A stretch of DNA of 64,000 nucleotides from Phenylobacterium sp. (GCF_022402485.1 NZ_JAKRSA010000027.1:62001-126000); one strand, 5' to 3'. Positions 25,485-34,336 are shown, counted from the first letter of the stretch. Numbers and translations: made by a program. The notes: generated by a model from the sequence alone, not told the origin.

Positions 25485-26595
25485 CCCTCGCCTTGCCAGT
25501 CCTGGTTTTGGGCAAAGACGTTTCGCCGTGCTGATCCCCTATGGCTGGACAAAGGCCCTGGCCGAGGCCTTCGTCCCTTTCGCGGCCGAGGGGCTTGTCC
25601 CGGCGCGGGTGGTGATCCAGCACCGGGCGCGGTTCGTGCTGATGGGGGCTGAGGGAGAATTCTCCGCCGAGACCGCTGGGCGGTTCCTGCACAACACCTC
25701 GACCACGGGCCTGCCGGTGGTGGGGGACTGGGTGGCGGTGGCCTATAAGTCCAGCGACAGTGTCTCGACGATCCATGCGGTCCTGCCCCGGCGAAGCCAG
25801 TTTGTCCGCAAGGCGGCCGGGGTGGTGGATAAGCCGCAGGTGGTGGCGGCCAATTTCGATGTGGTGCTGCTGACCACCGGGTTGGATACCGACTTCAACC
25901 TGCGCCGGATTGAGCGGTATCTCACGGCGGCCTGGGGAACGGGTGCCCAGCCGGTGGTGGTGCTGACCAAGGCCGACCTCGTTGAGAATGTCGCGGAGAT
26001 GGTCGCCCAGGTGGAGGCCGTGGCCCTGGGGGCCCCGGTGCTGGCGGTGTCGGCGCCTACGGGCCTGGGACTTGAACGGCTCCGCACCTTCCTGACCCCG
26101 GGCACGACGGCGGTGATGCTGGGCATGTCCGGTGTGGGCAAGTCGACCCTGGTCAATGCACTTGCGGGAGAGGCCCGTCAGGCGGTGGGGGAGGTGCGGG
26201 CCACAGACGGTCGCGGTCGCCACACCACCACCCACAGGGAACTGGTCCTTCTGCCCGGCGGCGCGTTGTTGCTGGATACGCCAGGGATGCGGGAGCTGGG
26301 GCTCTGGGATCCTGGTGAGGCCAACGCCCAGACCTTTGAGGACGTTGAGGCCTTGGCCCGTGAATGCCGTTTCCGCGACTGCAGCCATGTGGCCGAGCCC
26401 GGCTGCGCGGTGCAGGCGGCCTTAAGGTCGGGGGCCTTGGCACCTGAGCGCCTGGAGAGCTATCGCAAGCTCGACCGGGAAGGGGCGTTTATCAGCCGCA
26501 AGGAAGACCCCGCAGCTTCGGTGGCGCACCGCAAGCTATGGGCCAGCAAGGCCAAGACCGAGCGCCGCCGCCGCCGCGCCGAAGAAGAAGGCTGA
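25459..26595 (+). CDS. rsgA: RsgA, ribosome small-subunit GTPase
   Basis: 378 residues. Order: N-terminal OB-fold (about 30-110), circularly permuted GTPase with G4 (LTKADL) before G1 (GMSGVGKSTLVNAL) and G3 (DTPGMRE), then a zinc finger (CRFRDCSHVAEPGCAV) and a basic C-terminal tail (KTERRRRRAEEEG). It checks maturation of the 30S subunit. The ATG at 25459 overlaps the end of hfsC by 26 bp; an in-frame GTG at 25528 is an alternative start. It stands inside the holdfast locus between hfsC and hfsH, with no obvious functional link. Confidence 0.94.
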   Translation: MRSRPGEFDPRLASPGFGQRRFAVLIPYGWTKALAEAFVPFAAEGLVPARVVIQHRARFVLMGAEGEFSAETAGRFLHNTSTTGLPVVGDWVAVAYKSSDSVSTIHAVLPRRSQFVRKAAGVVDKPQVVAANFDVVLLTTGLDTDFNLRRIERYLTAAWGTGAQPVVVLTKADLVENVAEMVAQVEAVALGAPVLAVSAPTGLGLERLRTFLTPGTTAVMLGMSGVGKSTLVNALAGEARQAVGEVRATDGRGRHTTTHRELVLLPGGALLLDTPGMRELGLWDPGEANAQTFEDVEALARECRFRDCSHVAEPGCAVQAALRSGALAPERLESYRKLDREGAFISRKEDPAASVAHRKLWASKAKTERRRRRAEEEG

Positions 26596-26601
26596 GCGCC
26601 C

Positions 26602-27375
26602 TCAGGCCGCCGCCCTGATCCCGAGCCGCTGGGCGGCCTGCGCCACGGTGACGATCTCCAGCCCCTGGGCTTGCGCCGAGGCGATCAGCCGCGCGAGGGC
26701 CTCTGGGGTGCAGCCCCAGGGGGACGGATCGGGCCGGACATCGTGAGTGTAAAGGATCAGCCAGGCCGACCTGGCCTTGGCCCGCGCCATCCAGTGTTGC
26801 GCGATGGCCTCACCGTCTTCCCCTTCAATCCCCACAGCGGGGGCCTGGTTGAGATCGGTCCCGGTCTCGATCACCCCGTGATGCAGGGCGCGCAGCACGT
26901 CGTAGCGCGGTGCCAGCGCGGACTTGGGACCGGCAGCGACATCCCCATAGGGATAGGCGAAGTTGCTCACCGGACCGGCGCTCCAGTCCGCCAGGGCCTC
27001 CCGATTGCGGGCGGCGTCCTGATCGGCGTCCTGGCCTGGTGCCTGGCCGCAGTCCAGGTGGGAATAGGTGTGGCAGGCGATCTCGTGGCCAGCCTTCGCC
27101 AGCCGGGCATAGTCGCTGGCGGTGGCGAAGCGGCCCATGGGCCCCTCGGCCCCGGCCAGGCCTGCCGACACATAGAACACGCCTCGGACCCCCTGATCTT
27201 CCAGCAGCCGCGCGCCGGTTTCCACGGCGGTGAGGGGCGCATCGTCGAAGGTGAAGGAGACCATAGGGGTCACCGGACCTGTTGCCAGGGGCCGACGATG
27301 GGCCAGGCGCACTAGACGGCGGCGCAGCTTGCCCTTCAGGGAACGGTCGGGTTGGTAGGCGTCGGCAGGGGACAT
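26602..27375 (-). CDS. hfsH: HfsH, holdfast polysaccharide deacetylase
   Basis: 257 residues with the NodB/carbohydrate esterase 4 fold. Motif 1 is SFTFDDAP (catalytic Asp and metal Asp), motif 2 is HTYSHLD (metal His pair), motif 3 is FAYPYGD and motif 5 is ILYTHDV. It deacetylates N-acetylglucosamine residues, which in Caulobacter gives the holdfast its cohesive and adhesive strength. No signal peptide is seen, so it acts in the cytoplasm. The frame extends upstream, but the ATG at 27375 overlaps the hfsG stop (TGATG) and begins the family sequence. Confidence 0.92.
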   Translation of the reverse strand: MSPADAYQPDRSLKGKLRRRLVRLAHRRPLATGPVTPMVSFTFDDAPLTAVETGARLLEDQGVRGVFYVSAGLAGAEGPMGRFATASDYARLAKAGHEIACHTYSHLDCGQAPGQDADQDAARNREALADWSAGPVSNFAYPYGDVAAGPKSALAPRYDVLRALHHGVIETGTDLNQAPAVGIEGEDGEAIAQHWMARAKARSAWLILYTHDVRPDPSPWGCTPEALARLIASAQAQGLEIVTVAQAAQRLGIRAAA

Positions 27376-28295
27376 CAGACAGCCTCGGCATAGAGGGCGG
27401 CGCGGTAGAGACGCATGGCGAAGGCGCGGCTGGGCAAGGGGGCCAGGTCGCTCAGGGCGTAGGCCTTGAGCCACGGACGCCACAGCCTGCGGTAGGGCAG
27501 CCGGCGCAGGATCCTGGCGACCTTGTAACTGGGATAGGTGGCGACCACGGCCGGATGGGCGGCCACCACCCGGGCGAAGTTGGCGGCCGATTGCTCATAC
27601 TTGGCCGCCATCACGGGTGCGGGATCTAGACCCAGATGGGTGGCGGTGTTGTCCAGGTGCAGGATGGGCCACCGGCGGGCCACCCGCATGCCCCATTCCA
27701 CATCCTCCCAGCCCCAGCCGGCGAAGCCCTCATCAAAGCCCTCGGCCTCGAACACGTCCCGGCGGACCAGGAGGTTGGAGGTGAAGACGTGCTTCTCTGG
27801 GGCGAGGGCCCGCACAGAGGCCGGCAGGCAGTCACTGTGGGCGGCCATGGCCCGGTGCAGGGCCTGATCCCGCCGAGGCGAGACCTGCTGCAAGGAAAAG
27901 CCGCCAAAGGCGACGGCGGGGGTCTCCCGGTCGATCAGGGCGAGCCAGTTGGCCAGGAAGTCTGGACCGTCGGGTGCCATATCGCTGTCGAGAAACAGGA
28001 AATGAGCGGCCCGGGCGTGGCTGACTAGGCGGTTGCGGCCCTTGGACCGGCCCTCATTGGCCGAGAGGGTGACCAGACGGGCTGGCAAGCTCAAGGCGTG
28101 TATGGCGGCCTCGACCGCTGTGCTCAGGGCCGGCTGGCCGGTGCCGTCATCCAGCAGGATGATCTCCACCGCCACGGTCTCCCGGGCCAGCAGCGCCAGC
28201 AGCGGGCAGGGGTCGTCCCCCTTGAACGGGATCAGCACCGACAGGCGTGGCGTGGCTCCGGCCCAGGCGGCGTTGTCACACAAGGCCGGGCTCAT
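27375..28295 (-). CDS. hfsG: HfsG, family 2 glycosyltransferase
   Basis: 306 residues with a GT-A fold. The nucleotide-sugar region is SVLIPFKGDDPCPLL, the DxD-type metal motif is LFLDSDMAPDG, and the acceptor-site motif is GFAGWGWEDVEWGMR (chondroitin-polymerase-like ED). In Caulobacter HfsG adds GlcNAc to the lipid-linked holdfast precursor. It overlaps hfsF (ATGA) on its 5' side and hfsH on its 3' side, showing tight coupling. Confidence 0.92.
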   Translation of the reverse strand: MSPALCDNAAWAGATPRLSVLIPFKGDDPCPLLALLARETVAVEIILLDDGTGQPALSTAVEAAIHALSLPARLVTLSANEGRSKGRNRLVSHARAAHFLFLDSDMAPDGPDFLANWLALIDRETPAVAFGGFSLQQVSPRRDQALHRAMAAHSDCLPASVRALAPEKHVFTSNLLVRRDVFEAEGFDEGFAGWGWEDVEWGMRVARRWPILHLDNTATHLGLDPAPVMAAKYEQSAANFARVVAAHPAVVATYPSYKVARILRRLPYRRLWRPWLKAYALSDLAPLPSRAFAMRLYRAALYAEAV

Positions 28296-29734
28296 GCGGG
28301 TCTGGCCTTCAGATTCCGCAGGAGGACCAGGCCTCGGCTGCGCAGGGCACCGGTATCCAGGGTGAAGGTGATGGCGCCAAATACCAGGGCGCCGGCGCCG
28401 GCCTTGAGCATGAGCTCACTCCAGCCCCCGAGTGCCGGGATCTGAATCACCACCAGGGCCATGACCGCCGTCGCCCCCAGGGTCTGGATCAGGGGGCGCC
28501 AGGGGATCGGCAGGGCCAGGCTGCGGCCGCCGAGCGCAATGGAGGCCGCAAGCCCCAGGCCGTAGCTGGCGACCGTGGCCCACAGGGCTCCGTCGAGCCC
28601 AAAGCGCGGAATCAGGATGAGGTTCAAGATCAGATTGGCCAGGGCCGGCACAGCCATGGCCAGCAACAGCAGCCGGGTGCGCTGGGAGAGGGTGAAGGCC
28701 TGATGGAAGTAGTAGGTGGTCAGACCCGCCAGGAGGCCGCTGACCGCGATCCAGGGAGTTACCTGGGCCGCGCCCTGGGCCAGATCGGGTCCGACCATCA
28801 GCTGCGCCAGGGGAGCGGCCACCAGGGCCAGGCCGACGGCGGCCGGCACACAGAGCAGCAGCATCAGGCTGGCCTGTTCCCGGGCGGCCCGGGTGAGTTC
28901 GCTGGAGCCGCCACGCTCCAGGGCGGCAATGAGGGCCGGACCTCCCGCGGCGCCGAGCCAGATGAACAGCACATCGAGGGTGCGGTTCGCCAGGCTGTAG
29001 CCCGCATGATAGACGCCCACCGTCGCCTCATCGAGGAAGGCGGCCAGCAGGAACCGGTCAGTGGTCGAAAGCGCCAGGGCCAGGATCAGAGACAGGGCGA
29101 CCGGCAGGCCATAGCTCAGATGGCGTTGGGCCCGGGGGGCTTCAAACGTCCCCTGGCGGCTCTCGACCACCTCCTGGGGCAGGGCCCAGATCATGCAGAC
29201 GACCGCGGCCAGGCCAAAACCGATCAGGGGCGCTGCGCCGCCAAACCCCTGCCAGGCCAGGATGGCACCCAGGCCAAAGGCCCCCAGGGTCTGAATGATT
29301 TCGATGGTCGCTGCGCCGGCCACATCGCCCTGCGCCCGGCGGCGCTCCTGGGCCAGTTTGGCAAACGTCCGGGGCAGGACGGACAGGACCCCGGCGATCA
29401 CAGCCAGTTTCAGGCCCGGCGACATAGGGATCAGCAGGGCGGCGGCCAGAGCCACAGGCAGCACCGTCAGCAGGGCCAGCCAGGTCCGGTAGACCGTGGC
29501 GGCATGCTGGCGGCCATGACCCCGGTCGGACTCACCGACCCAGTAACGGGCCATCGCCGCCTCGTTCCAGGTGAAAACAGCCGTATGCAGCAGGCTCATG
29601 GCGGCAAAGCCCAGGGCATAGTCGCCGAACTGCGAGGGCTCCAGCAGCCGGGTGAAGGTGACGATGGTCGCCAGACCCACCAGACCCTGGATGATGTTCA
29701 CCGGCAGGTAGCCGACCACGCCGCGCCAGAACAT
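28292..29734 (-). CDS. hfsF: HfsF, Wzx-type polysaccharide flippase
   Basis: 480 residues with about 12-14 hydrophobic segments. The N-terminus (MFWRGVVGYLPVNIIQGLVGLATIVTF) and the motif RLLEPSQFGDYAL are typical of the MATE/Wzx flippase superfamily. It would move the undecaprenyl-linked holdfast repeat unit across the inner membrane. It lies 10 bp downstream of hfsE and is coupled to hfsG. Confidence 0.9.
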   Translation of the reverse strand: MFWRGVVGYLPVNIIQGLVGLATIVTFTRLLEPSQFGDYALGFAAMSLLHTAVFTWNEAAMARYWVGESDRGHGRQHAATVYRTWLALLTVLPVALAAALLIPMSPGLKLAVIAGVLSVLPRTFAKLAQERRRAQGDVAGAATIEIIQTLGAFGLGAILAWQGFGGAAPLIGFGLAAVVCMIWALPQEVVESRQGTFEAPRAQRHLSYGLPVALSLILALALSTTDRFLLAAFLDEATVGVYHAGYSLANRTLDVLFIWLGAAGGPALIAALERGGSSELTRAAREQASLMLLLCVPAAVGLALVAAPLAQLMVGPDLAQGAAQVTPWIAVSGLLAGLTTYYFHQAFTLSQRTRLLLLAMAVPALANLILNLILIPRFGLDGALWATVASYGLGLAASIALGGRSLALPIPWRPLIQTLGATAVMALVVIQIPALGGWSELMLKAGAGALVFGAITFTLDTGALRSRGLVLLRNLKARPA

Positions 29735-29744
29735 GAGGGTCCGC

Positions 29745-31391
29745 CTAGCGCAAAGCCTGCCGATCCCCGAGCAGGCAGGGGATGGTCATGGCGATAATGT
29801 ACAGGTCCAGCCAGAGGGACTGACGCTCGATGTACTCGACATCCAGCTCCACCCGGCGGCGGACATCTTCAGGGGTATCCACCGGCCCGCGGGAGCCATT
29901 GATGGCCGCCCAACCGGTCATGCCAGGCTTCATCCGATGGCGGTGGGCGTACTCGGCCACCAGCCGCGCGGACTCCACATCGCCGGTCATCATGCCGATG
30001 GCGTGGGGGCGGGGCCCCACCAGGGACATCTCGCCGCTCAGGACGTTGAAGATCTGCGGCAGCTCATCAAGGCTGGTGCTGCGGATCAGGCGGCCGACCC
30101 GGGTCACGCGGTCGTCGCCGGCCTGAACCTGGCGGCGCGCATTGGCGTCGGCCACGTCGTGGCGCATGGACCTGAACTTCCAGACGATGATCTCTTCGTT
30201 GTTGAAGCCCTGGCGGCGCTGGGTGAACAGGATGGGGCCTGGGCTGTCGAGGCGAATGGCCAGGGCCACCAGGGCCATGACGGGCAGGGCGCAGACCAGG
30301 GCCAGACTGCCAACCAACAGATCGACCGCACGCTTGACGGTGGCACTGCCGAGATGGTGCGGAATGCCCGCGACCCGCGCCAGGGGCAGATCGCTGATCA
30401 GGTTAGAGTGTGCGGAGGACAATCCGGCAGCCGTCAGGAAATCGTCTTCCAGCAGCAGGCTGACCTCATTGGGCAGGGGACGCAGGGCCGCAATCACCTG
30501 GCGGACCCGCTCCTGGGCACCCGTGGGCACCGCCACGATCACGCGGTCGACAAACGGCATGATCCGATGGCTCAGGAGCGCCTGGGTGTCGCCGAGCAGG
30601 GGCACCCCGCGCAGGGCTTCGGGATTGCGGGCCAGACGATCGTCAAAGACCCCCAGGACATTGACCTCACCCGTCTTCAGCGCCCGGCTGATCAGCCGCT
30701 CCGCAGCCTTGGTGGCACCGACCACAACCACATTGGGGGTCATGCGCCCTTCGGCGCGCCAACGGCGCACCTGCAGCCACCATAGGGCGTGAAGGACGTA
30801 GAGCCCCACAAACACCCCGACGATCCAGGCCGACAAACGCGAGAGCACCTCACCCAGCGGCAGGAAGGCGTCGAGCAGCAGCACCCCCAGGACGATCCCG
30901 AGGGCGATGGCCATCGAGGTCATGGCCAGGTGGTAGGCCAGGCCCTGTCGGGCGCGGAAGGCATAGAGATCGAAAAGGCTGAGCATCACCATCACCGACA
31001 GCACCGGCGTGGCGTAGACGCCCGCCTGATCGCTACCGCCGGTCACAAAGGCCGCCAGGGCGACGAGGCTCAGCCAAAGGCCATCCACCCCCTGAAAGGT
31101 CCAGGCAAAGGCCTGACCGTGGAGCCTGCGACGGCTGGGGCTGAGTTGGCCCGGGCGCATCGGGCCACGGCGATCCTGGCTTCCCGCCACCTCGGGCGGC
31201 GGCAGGCGATCATCGGGGGCCGGCGAAAAGGCCGACGCCTCATCGCCCGGAGCTTCGTCAGGCAGGGCTTCGTCAGGGAGGGCTTCGCCCGTCCACGCCT
31301 CCGGCCGGCGCGCTGGGCGGAGGCGGTCCTCGCGGCGGGGAAGGTGAACGAGGTTGGACATTCTGCTCGAGAGACCCTGTGTGACGCTCAT
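29745..31391 (-). CDS. hfsE: HfsE, undecaprenyl-phosphate sugar-1-phosphate transferase
   Basis: 548 residues. A disordered Pro/Asp-rich N-terminus with short repeats (ALPDE twice) is followed by four membrane helices, a CoA-binding-like Rossmann segment ([15 protein letters not shown]), a fifth membrane segment and the polyprenol phosphoglycosyltransferase domain. Signatures are [35 protein letters not shown] and [11 protein letters not shown]. This is the WcaJ/PssY architecture that starts holdfast synthesis by loading the first sugar phosphate on undecaprenyl phosphate. A later ATG at 31361 is also possible. It is the first gene of hfsE-F-G-H. Confidence 0.92.
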   Translation of the reverse strand: MSVTQGLSSRMSNLVHLPRREDRLRPARRPEAWTGEALPDEALPDEAPGDEASAFSPAPDDRLPPPEVAGSQDRRGPMRPGQLSPSRRRLHGQAFAWTFQGVDGLWLSLVALAAFVTGGSDQAGVYATPVLSVMVMLSLFDLYAFRARQGLAYHLAMTSMAIALGIVLGVLLLDAFLPLGEVLSRLSAWIVGVFVGLYVLHALWWLQVRRWRAEGRMTPNVVVVGATKAAERLISRALKTGEVNVLGVFDDRLARNPEALRGVPLLGDTQALLSHRIMPFVDRVIVAVPTGAQERVRQVIAALRPLPNEVSLLLEDDFLTAAGLSSAHSNLISDLPLARVAGIPHHLGSATVKRAVDLLVGSLALVCALPVMALVALAIRLDSPGPILFTQRRQGFNNEEIIVWKFRSMRHDVADANARRQVQAGDDRVTRVGRLIRSTSLDELPQIFNVLSGEMSLVGPRPHAIGMMTGDVESARLVAEYAHRHRMKPGMTGWAAINGSRGPVDTPEDVRRRVELDVEYIERQSLWLDLYIIAMTIPCLLGDRQALR

Positions 31392-31576
31392 TATGAACGA
31401 GGCCTCTGATCGACAGGTTAACCGGCGGGGTCTTGCTGTTTGCCATGGGGACGATTTTGAGCCGTTGCCCCCAGGCCAGGGTTTCGGCTATGGAGACCCT
31501 CCTTCGCCGCCGCCTTGGGGATTCACCTTCCCGATCGGCGCTGAGGGCACGGGAGACAACCCGGCTGAAATCATAT

Positions 31577-31666
31577 GGTGACGTGGCCGAGTGGCTGAAG
31601 GCAACGGTTTGCTAAATCGTCATACCTGAAAGGGTATCGAGGGTTCGAATCCCTCCGTCACCGCCA
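31577..31666 (+). tRNA. serX: tRNA-Ser (anticodon GCU)
   Basis: A 90-nt gene with encoded CCA. The acceptor stem GGTGACG (31577-31583) pairs with CGTCACC (31656-31662), with discriminator G at 31663. The anticodon stem ACGGT/ATCGT holds loop TTGCTAA with GCT at 31611-31613. A long variable arm (CATACCTGAAAGGGTATC) and the T-loop GGTTCGAATCC follow, as expected for a class II serine tRNA reading AGC/AGU. Its 3' end is duplicated at 34532-34554 and is the attachment site of the element that follows. The symbol serX is a general name. Confidence 0.97.
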
Positions 31667-31676
31667 CTTTTTCTCA
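31654..31676. repeat. attL: 3' end of tRNA-Ser, direct repeat copy 1
   Basis: Shares a 12-bp perfect core CGTCACCGCCAC with 34534-34545 and matches 20 of 23 positions overall with 34532-34554. It covers the tRNA acceptor strand and CCA end. Confidence 0.8.
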
Positions 31677-31768
31677 CTGAAATCAACAGCTAGGCCGCCC
31701 CAGGGGTGCCGCATATGGCACAGATGGCGGGCCTTTTACTGGCACCCTTGACGGCGGGGTTTCTGCGA

Positions 31769-32875
31769 TCATGCAGATACCGCTTTGAGGTGCGGTGTCG
31801 GGGGCGCGTCCAGAATGTCCAGGCCGTCCATCAGATCGGACACGTTCACCTTGGCGTATCGCTCCAGGGTGATCTTCACGTTGGCGTGGCCAGCCCAGAT
31901 GCTGACCTTGTGGAGGGGCAGACCGCCCCGAAGCAGGCGCGTCAGGCACGTGTGGCGCAGGGTGTGGAGCTTCACGTCGTCGATGTTGAGCTTCGTCTGC
32001 TCCCGAACGTCGGCGCGGATCGTGTCCCACATATACCAGACGGTGGCGGGGAGCATGTCGAACAGCTTGTCGTTGGTCGCGGTCACCCGCAGGTAGGTGA
32101 GGGTCTCGACCACAGCCTCAGACAGGGGGATGGCGCGAGGCTTCCCCGTCTTCGTGGCCCAGGCTGGTATCTCCAGGACGGCGCGCTGCCGGTGCGTGGC
32201 GACCCAGCTGGGGCTGGCCTGCAGGGGCTCACCCAGGCGGCAGGCGGTGTCCAGAAGCCACCGGATCAGGTGTCGGAACCGGGTCCACTGCCGCTGCGGT
32301 TCGGCCGCTATGCGCCGGTCGATGGCAGCCCAGATGGCAGCCTCCTCGTCGTCCTCTAGGACCCGGTCCTGCAGGTTGTCGATCTTCACCGAGGGCATGG
32401 CCGGTCGGGAGGGGATCAGGGCGAGGCTGACCGCATAGGTGAGGGCGCGGCTGACCGCGTCCAGCTTCCGCTTCACGGTGGCGGGGGCATAGCCCCGGGC
32501 GAACAGGCCATCCCGCAGCTGGTTCAGCCGCAGGACCCCGATGGATGACACCGGCTCTGACCCCAGCATCTCCGTCAGTATCTTCACGTTCGACTTCACG
32601 GTGCGCTGCGACTTGGCGGCGCGGACGCTCCAGGGGCCATCCCCTTTGCAGCAGAGGTCGAACAGGCTGGCCATGGTGAGCCCCTGAGCGGCCTCAGAGC
32701 CGGGCCTAGGGGCCGTTGAGGGTGGCGGTGGGGTGTCGATACCCAGGACGATCTCTCGCGCCCTCTTGGCGGCCTCCCGCTTGTCACGGAGGCCCGTCGA
32801 GACGCGGCGGCGATTGCCGTCTGGCCCCTCGAAGTCCACCACCCAGATGCCGCTGGGCTTCTGTCTCAAGTTCAT
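31769..32875 (-). CDS. Tyrosine recombinase, site-specific integrase
   Basis: 368 residues. The N-terminal arm-binding region (MNLRQKPSGIWVVDF, with ST-G-LRDKREA) is followed by a SAM-like core-binding domain (about 65-165) and the catalytic domain (about 170-350). Catalytic residues are all present: Arg213 in TACRLGE, a Lys in the hairpin WATKTGKPR, His304 and Arg307 in HTLRHTC, His330 in WAGHANV and Tyr340 in LERYAK. It should catalyse integration and excision at the tRNA. The 3' end is about 100 bp from the tRNA. Its start overlaps the stop of the upstream regulator (ATGA), so the two are coupled. Confidence 0.95.
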   Translation of the reverse strand: MNLRQKPSGIWVVDFEGPDGNRRRVSTGLRDKREAAKRAREIVLGIDTPPPPSTAPRPGSEAAQGLTMASLFDLCCKGDGPWSVRAAKSQRTVKSNVKILTEMLGSEPVSSIGVLRLNQLRDGLFARGYAPATVKRKLDAVSRALTYAVSLALIPSRPAMPSVKIDNLQDRVLEDDEEAAIWAAIDRRIAAEPQRQWTRFRHLIRWLLDTACRLGEPLQASPSWVATHRQRAVLEIPAWATKTGKPRAIPLSEAVVETLTYLRVTATNDKLFDMLPATVWYMWDTIRADVREQTKLNIDDVKLHTLRHTCLTRLLRGGLPLHKVSIWAGHANVKITLERYAKVNVSDLMDGLDILDAPPTPHLKAVSA

Positions 32876-33291
32876 GCCGGGAGCTCCCTCTCAGTCGCCG
32901 TGAAGGCGGCGGTGATCTCGTTGACCGCACGCCGGCCCTCAGCAGTGAGGACCAGGAACTTGCGGCGTCGGTCGTCTTCGTCGGGGACCTGCTCCAGCCA
33001 GCCCAGGCCGTCAGGCTCGCGCCGGGTGGGCTCGAAGAAGCTATTGATGGTCCGCTCTATGGACACCCCCAGGCCGTCCCCGGCGATCTCCCGGACCTCA
33101 GCCAGGGTGATGCGCCGGCCCATCGCGTTGGCATAGGCGATGATTGAGAAGGCCAGGAGTTGGCGGGCACTGAGTCTAGGCGGCACCATCTCCGAGAGTA
33201 TCTGGATGGCCGCAGCCAAACGCTCGAAGGCGTGCGCGGAACCGGGCAGAAGATCGGGCGTGGTAGCCATGGTGAGGTTCTTACGGGTCAT
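32872..33291 (-). CDS. Winged-helix (MarR-like) regulator of the element
   Basis: 139 residues. After a short leader the protein has helical segments (ERLAAAIQILSEM; SARQLLAFSIIAYANAMG), a helix-turn-helix (ITLAEVREIAGDGLGVSIERTINSF) and a wing (DEDDRRRKFLVLTAEGRRAVNEI) that closely follows the MarR wing pattern DxxDxRxxxxxLTxxG. It is translationally coupled to the integrase and has a nested dyad just upstream of its own start, suggesting autoregulation and control of integrase expression. A second ATG (33270) is possible. Confidence 0.85.
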   Translation of the reverse strand: MTRKNLTMATTPDLLPGSAHAFERLAAAIQILSEMVPPRLSARQLLAFSIIAYANAMGRRITLAEVREIAGDGLGVSIERTINSFFEPTRREPDGLGWLEQVPDEDDRRRKFLVLTAEGRRAVNEITAAFTATERELPA

Positions 33292-33303
33292 GGTCAGTTC
33301 GCT

Positions 33304-33352
33304 CCAGGTCTCGGGCTAGGCGCAGATTATCCAGTATCTGCGTTAAACCTGG
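33304..33352. promoter_or_regulatory. Nested dyad operator upstream of the regulator-integrase pair
   Basis: An inner inverted repeat CGCAGAT-N8-ATCTGCG (33321-33342, perfect 7-bp arms) lies within an outer repeat CCAGGT...ACCTGG (33304-33309 and 33347-33352). It lies 12-60 bp before the regulator start codon, where an operator would overlap the promoter. Binding by the regulator is inferred. Confidence 0.6.
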
Positions 33353-33391
33353 ATGATGGTCAACTTTCAGGCTCAAGGCTCTCTCCAAATG

Positions 33392-33417
33392 AAAACCCCC
33401 AGCGGTGAGGCTGAGGG
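33392..33417 (-). terminator. Intrinsic terminator after the 56-codon gene
   Basis: Read on the minus strand: CCCTCAGC, a 6-nt loop, GCTGGGGG, then TTTTC. The 8-bp stem contains one G-U pair. It is 34 bp downstream of the small ORF stop codon and insulates that gene from the regulator-integrase unit. Confidence 0.8.
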
Positions 33418-33450
33418 TTGTGGGTGGGCCTGAAATTGACAGGCGGTCCC

Positions 33451-33621
33451 TTAAGGACTCAGCGCCTCACAGGCGTCATCGACGGTGGCGATGTGCTCAT
33501 CGAATGTCTCCAGGTCGTCGGCAGTCACCATGGGCTGGGCCTCCTCGTGTTCCCTGGCAGCCTTCAGGAAGTCTCGAAGGTCGCCCAGCCGGTCGAGGAG
33601 GGGGACGGGTTTGTCTGTCAT
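33451..33621 (-). CDS. Small acidic protein of unknown function (56 aa)
   Basis: 56 residues, starting MTDKPVPLLDRLGDLRDFL and ending VDDACEALSP. It is acidic, probably all-helical, with one Cys and no signal peptide. The AAGGA ribosome-binding site lies 7 bp before the ATG, and a proper terminator follows, which together argue for a real gene. It belongs to the integrated element. No family is recognised; small acidic element proteins may be excisionase partners, antitoxins or inhibitors, but nothing in the sequence decides this. Confidence 0.65.
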   Translation of the reverse strand: MTDKPVPLLDRLGDLRDFLKAAREHEEAQPMVTADDLETFDEHIATVDDACEALSP

Positions 33622-34009
33622 GAAGGTTCCTTTAAGTGTCCTTGGGGTAGCCTTTAGTTAGAGTCTCCTGTGCCAAGGGTGAGCAGTAATTCGCCCTGCC
33701 ATCATGGCACCGCCTATGCAGGCCTGAAAGCCTATCCCGTGGGCGTTTCGAGTGGGTGCCGGGGGGGCAGAAGGCAGTCTGTCTGGAAGCTGCCAACTGG
33801 CCCCCACCTTCCACTCCCGGGAAGTCCTTGATGTGGCTAGGTTTGATCCCTCCACTGCCGCTATTTCCCATTGATTTTATTGAGAAAAACTCTCGGTCTA
33901 CGCGAGCGATTTTGCCGCCGATTTTACCAGCTTTTTAGTGGGCCAGAAATAGAGGCAGGCGCCCGCCCTTGCCTCGGCTATTGTGAGCCTCTCGCTGGAG
34001 GGGGACGTA
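33622..34009. other. 388-bp gene-poor part of the element
   Basis: The stretch next to 33621 should hold the promoter for the 56-codon gene. The part from about 33850 is AT-rich (TTTTATTGAGAAAAACTC, TTTTACCAGCTTTTTAG). Open frames exist on both strands, but they have poor coding bias and no ribosome-binding sites. No RNA gene was recognised. Confidence 0.4.
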
Positions 34010-34189
34010 ATGTTCTGGGTGACAGGCTTGGCCTCGCTGGTTCTGCTTGCTGCAGCCACCGGCTCGGCGGAGGCTGAACATTCAAAGTCGGTAGAACTGG
34101 GGACGACCATTGACCAGTTGATGGCCAGCCTAGAGGACGCCAAGGAACTGCCCATCTTTGATAGATTGACTATCTACCGATTGTTTTAA
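34010..34189 (+). CDS. Small exported protein of the element (59 aa)
   Basis: 59 residues. MFWVTGLASLVLLAAATG, with cleavage near AEA, is a plausible Sec signal peptide; the remainder is about 37 residues (SKSVELGTTIDQL... ending IYRLF). GGAGG is placed about 8 bp before the ATG. It is inside the element and on the opposite strand to its other genes. The family is not recognised. It could also be the truncated 5' part of a longer gene, since a further sensible frame fragment occurs just downstream. Confidence 0.45.
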   Translation: MFWVTGLASLVLLAAATGSAEAEHSKSVELGTTIDQLMASLEDAKELPIFDRLTIYRLF

Positions 34190-34218
34190 TCTGAGCGGCG
34201 CGGGCAAACATTCGGTCT

Positions 34219-34284
34219 ATGCCTAACCGGGTTGTCTGGATCAAATATGACCTCGGGAAGAATTTGTCCGACTTCATGTATTAA
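34219..34284 (+). pseudogene. Short frame remnant, possibly a truncated gene
   Basis: A 21-codon frame starts MPNRVVWIKYDLG and stops early. The segment VVWIKYDLG looks like the start strand of a folded protein rather than random sequence, but nothing coherent follows in any frame. It may be a broken cargo gene. Evidence is weak. Confidence 0.2.
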
Positions 34285-34336
34285 GTGAAAGAGCGAGACC
34301 GTACGCTGGGTAACCCTAAGTTTTCAATTTACAGAT

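Noticed and set aside
28247-29797. 516-codon plus-strand frame rich in Gln and Gly
   Set aside because: Antisense to hfsF; composition reflects the reverse complement of membrane helices.
33632-33871. 79-codon minus-strand frame in the element
   Set aside because: No ribosome-binding site, coding bias not typical, no hydrophobic pattern.
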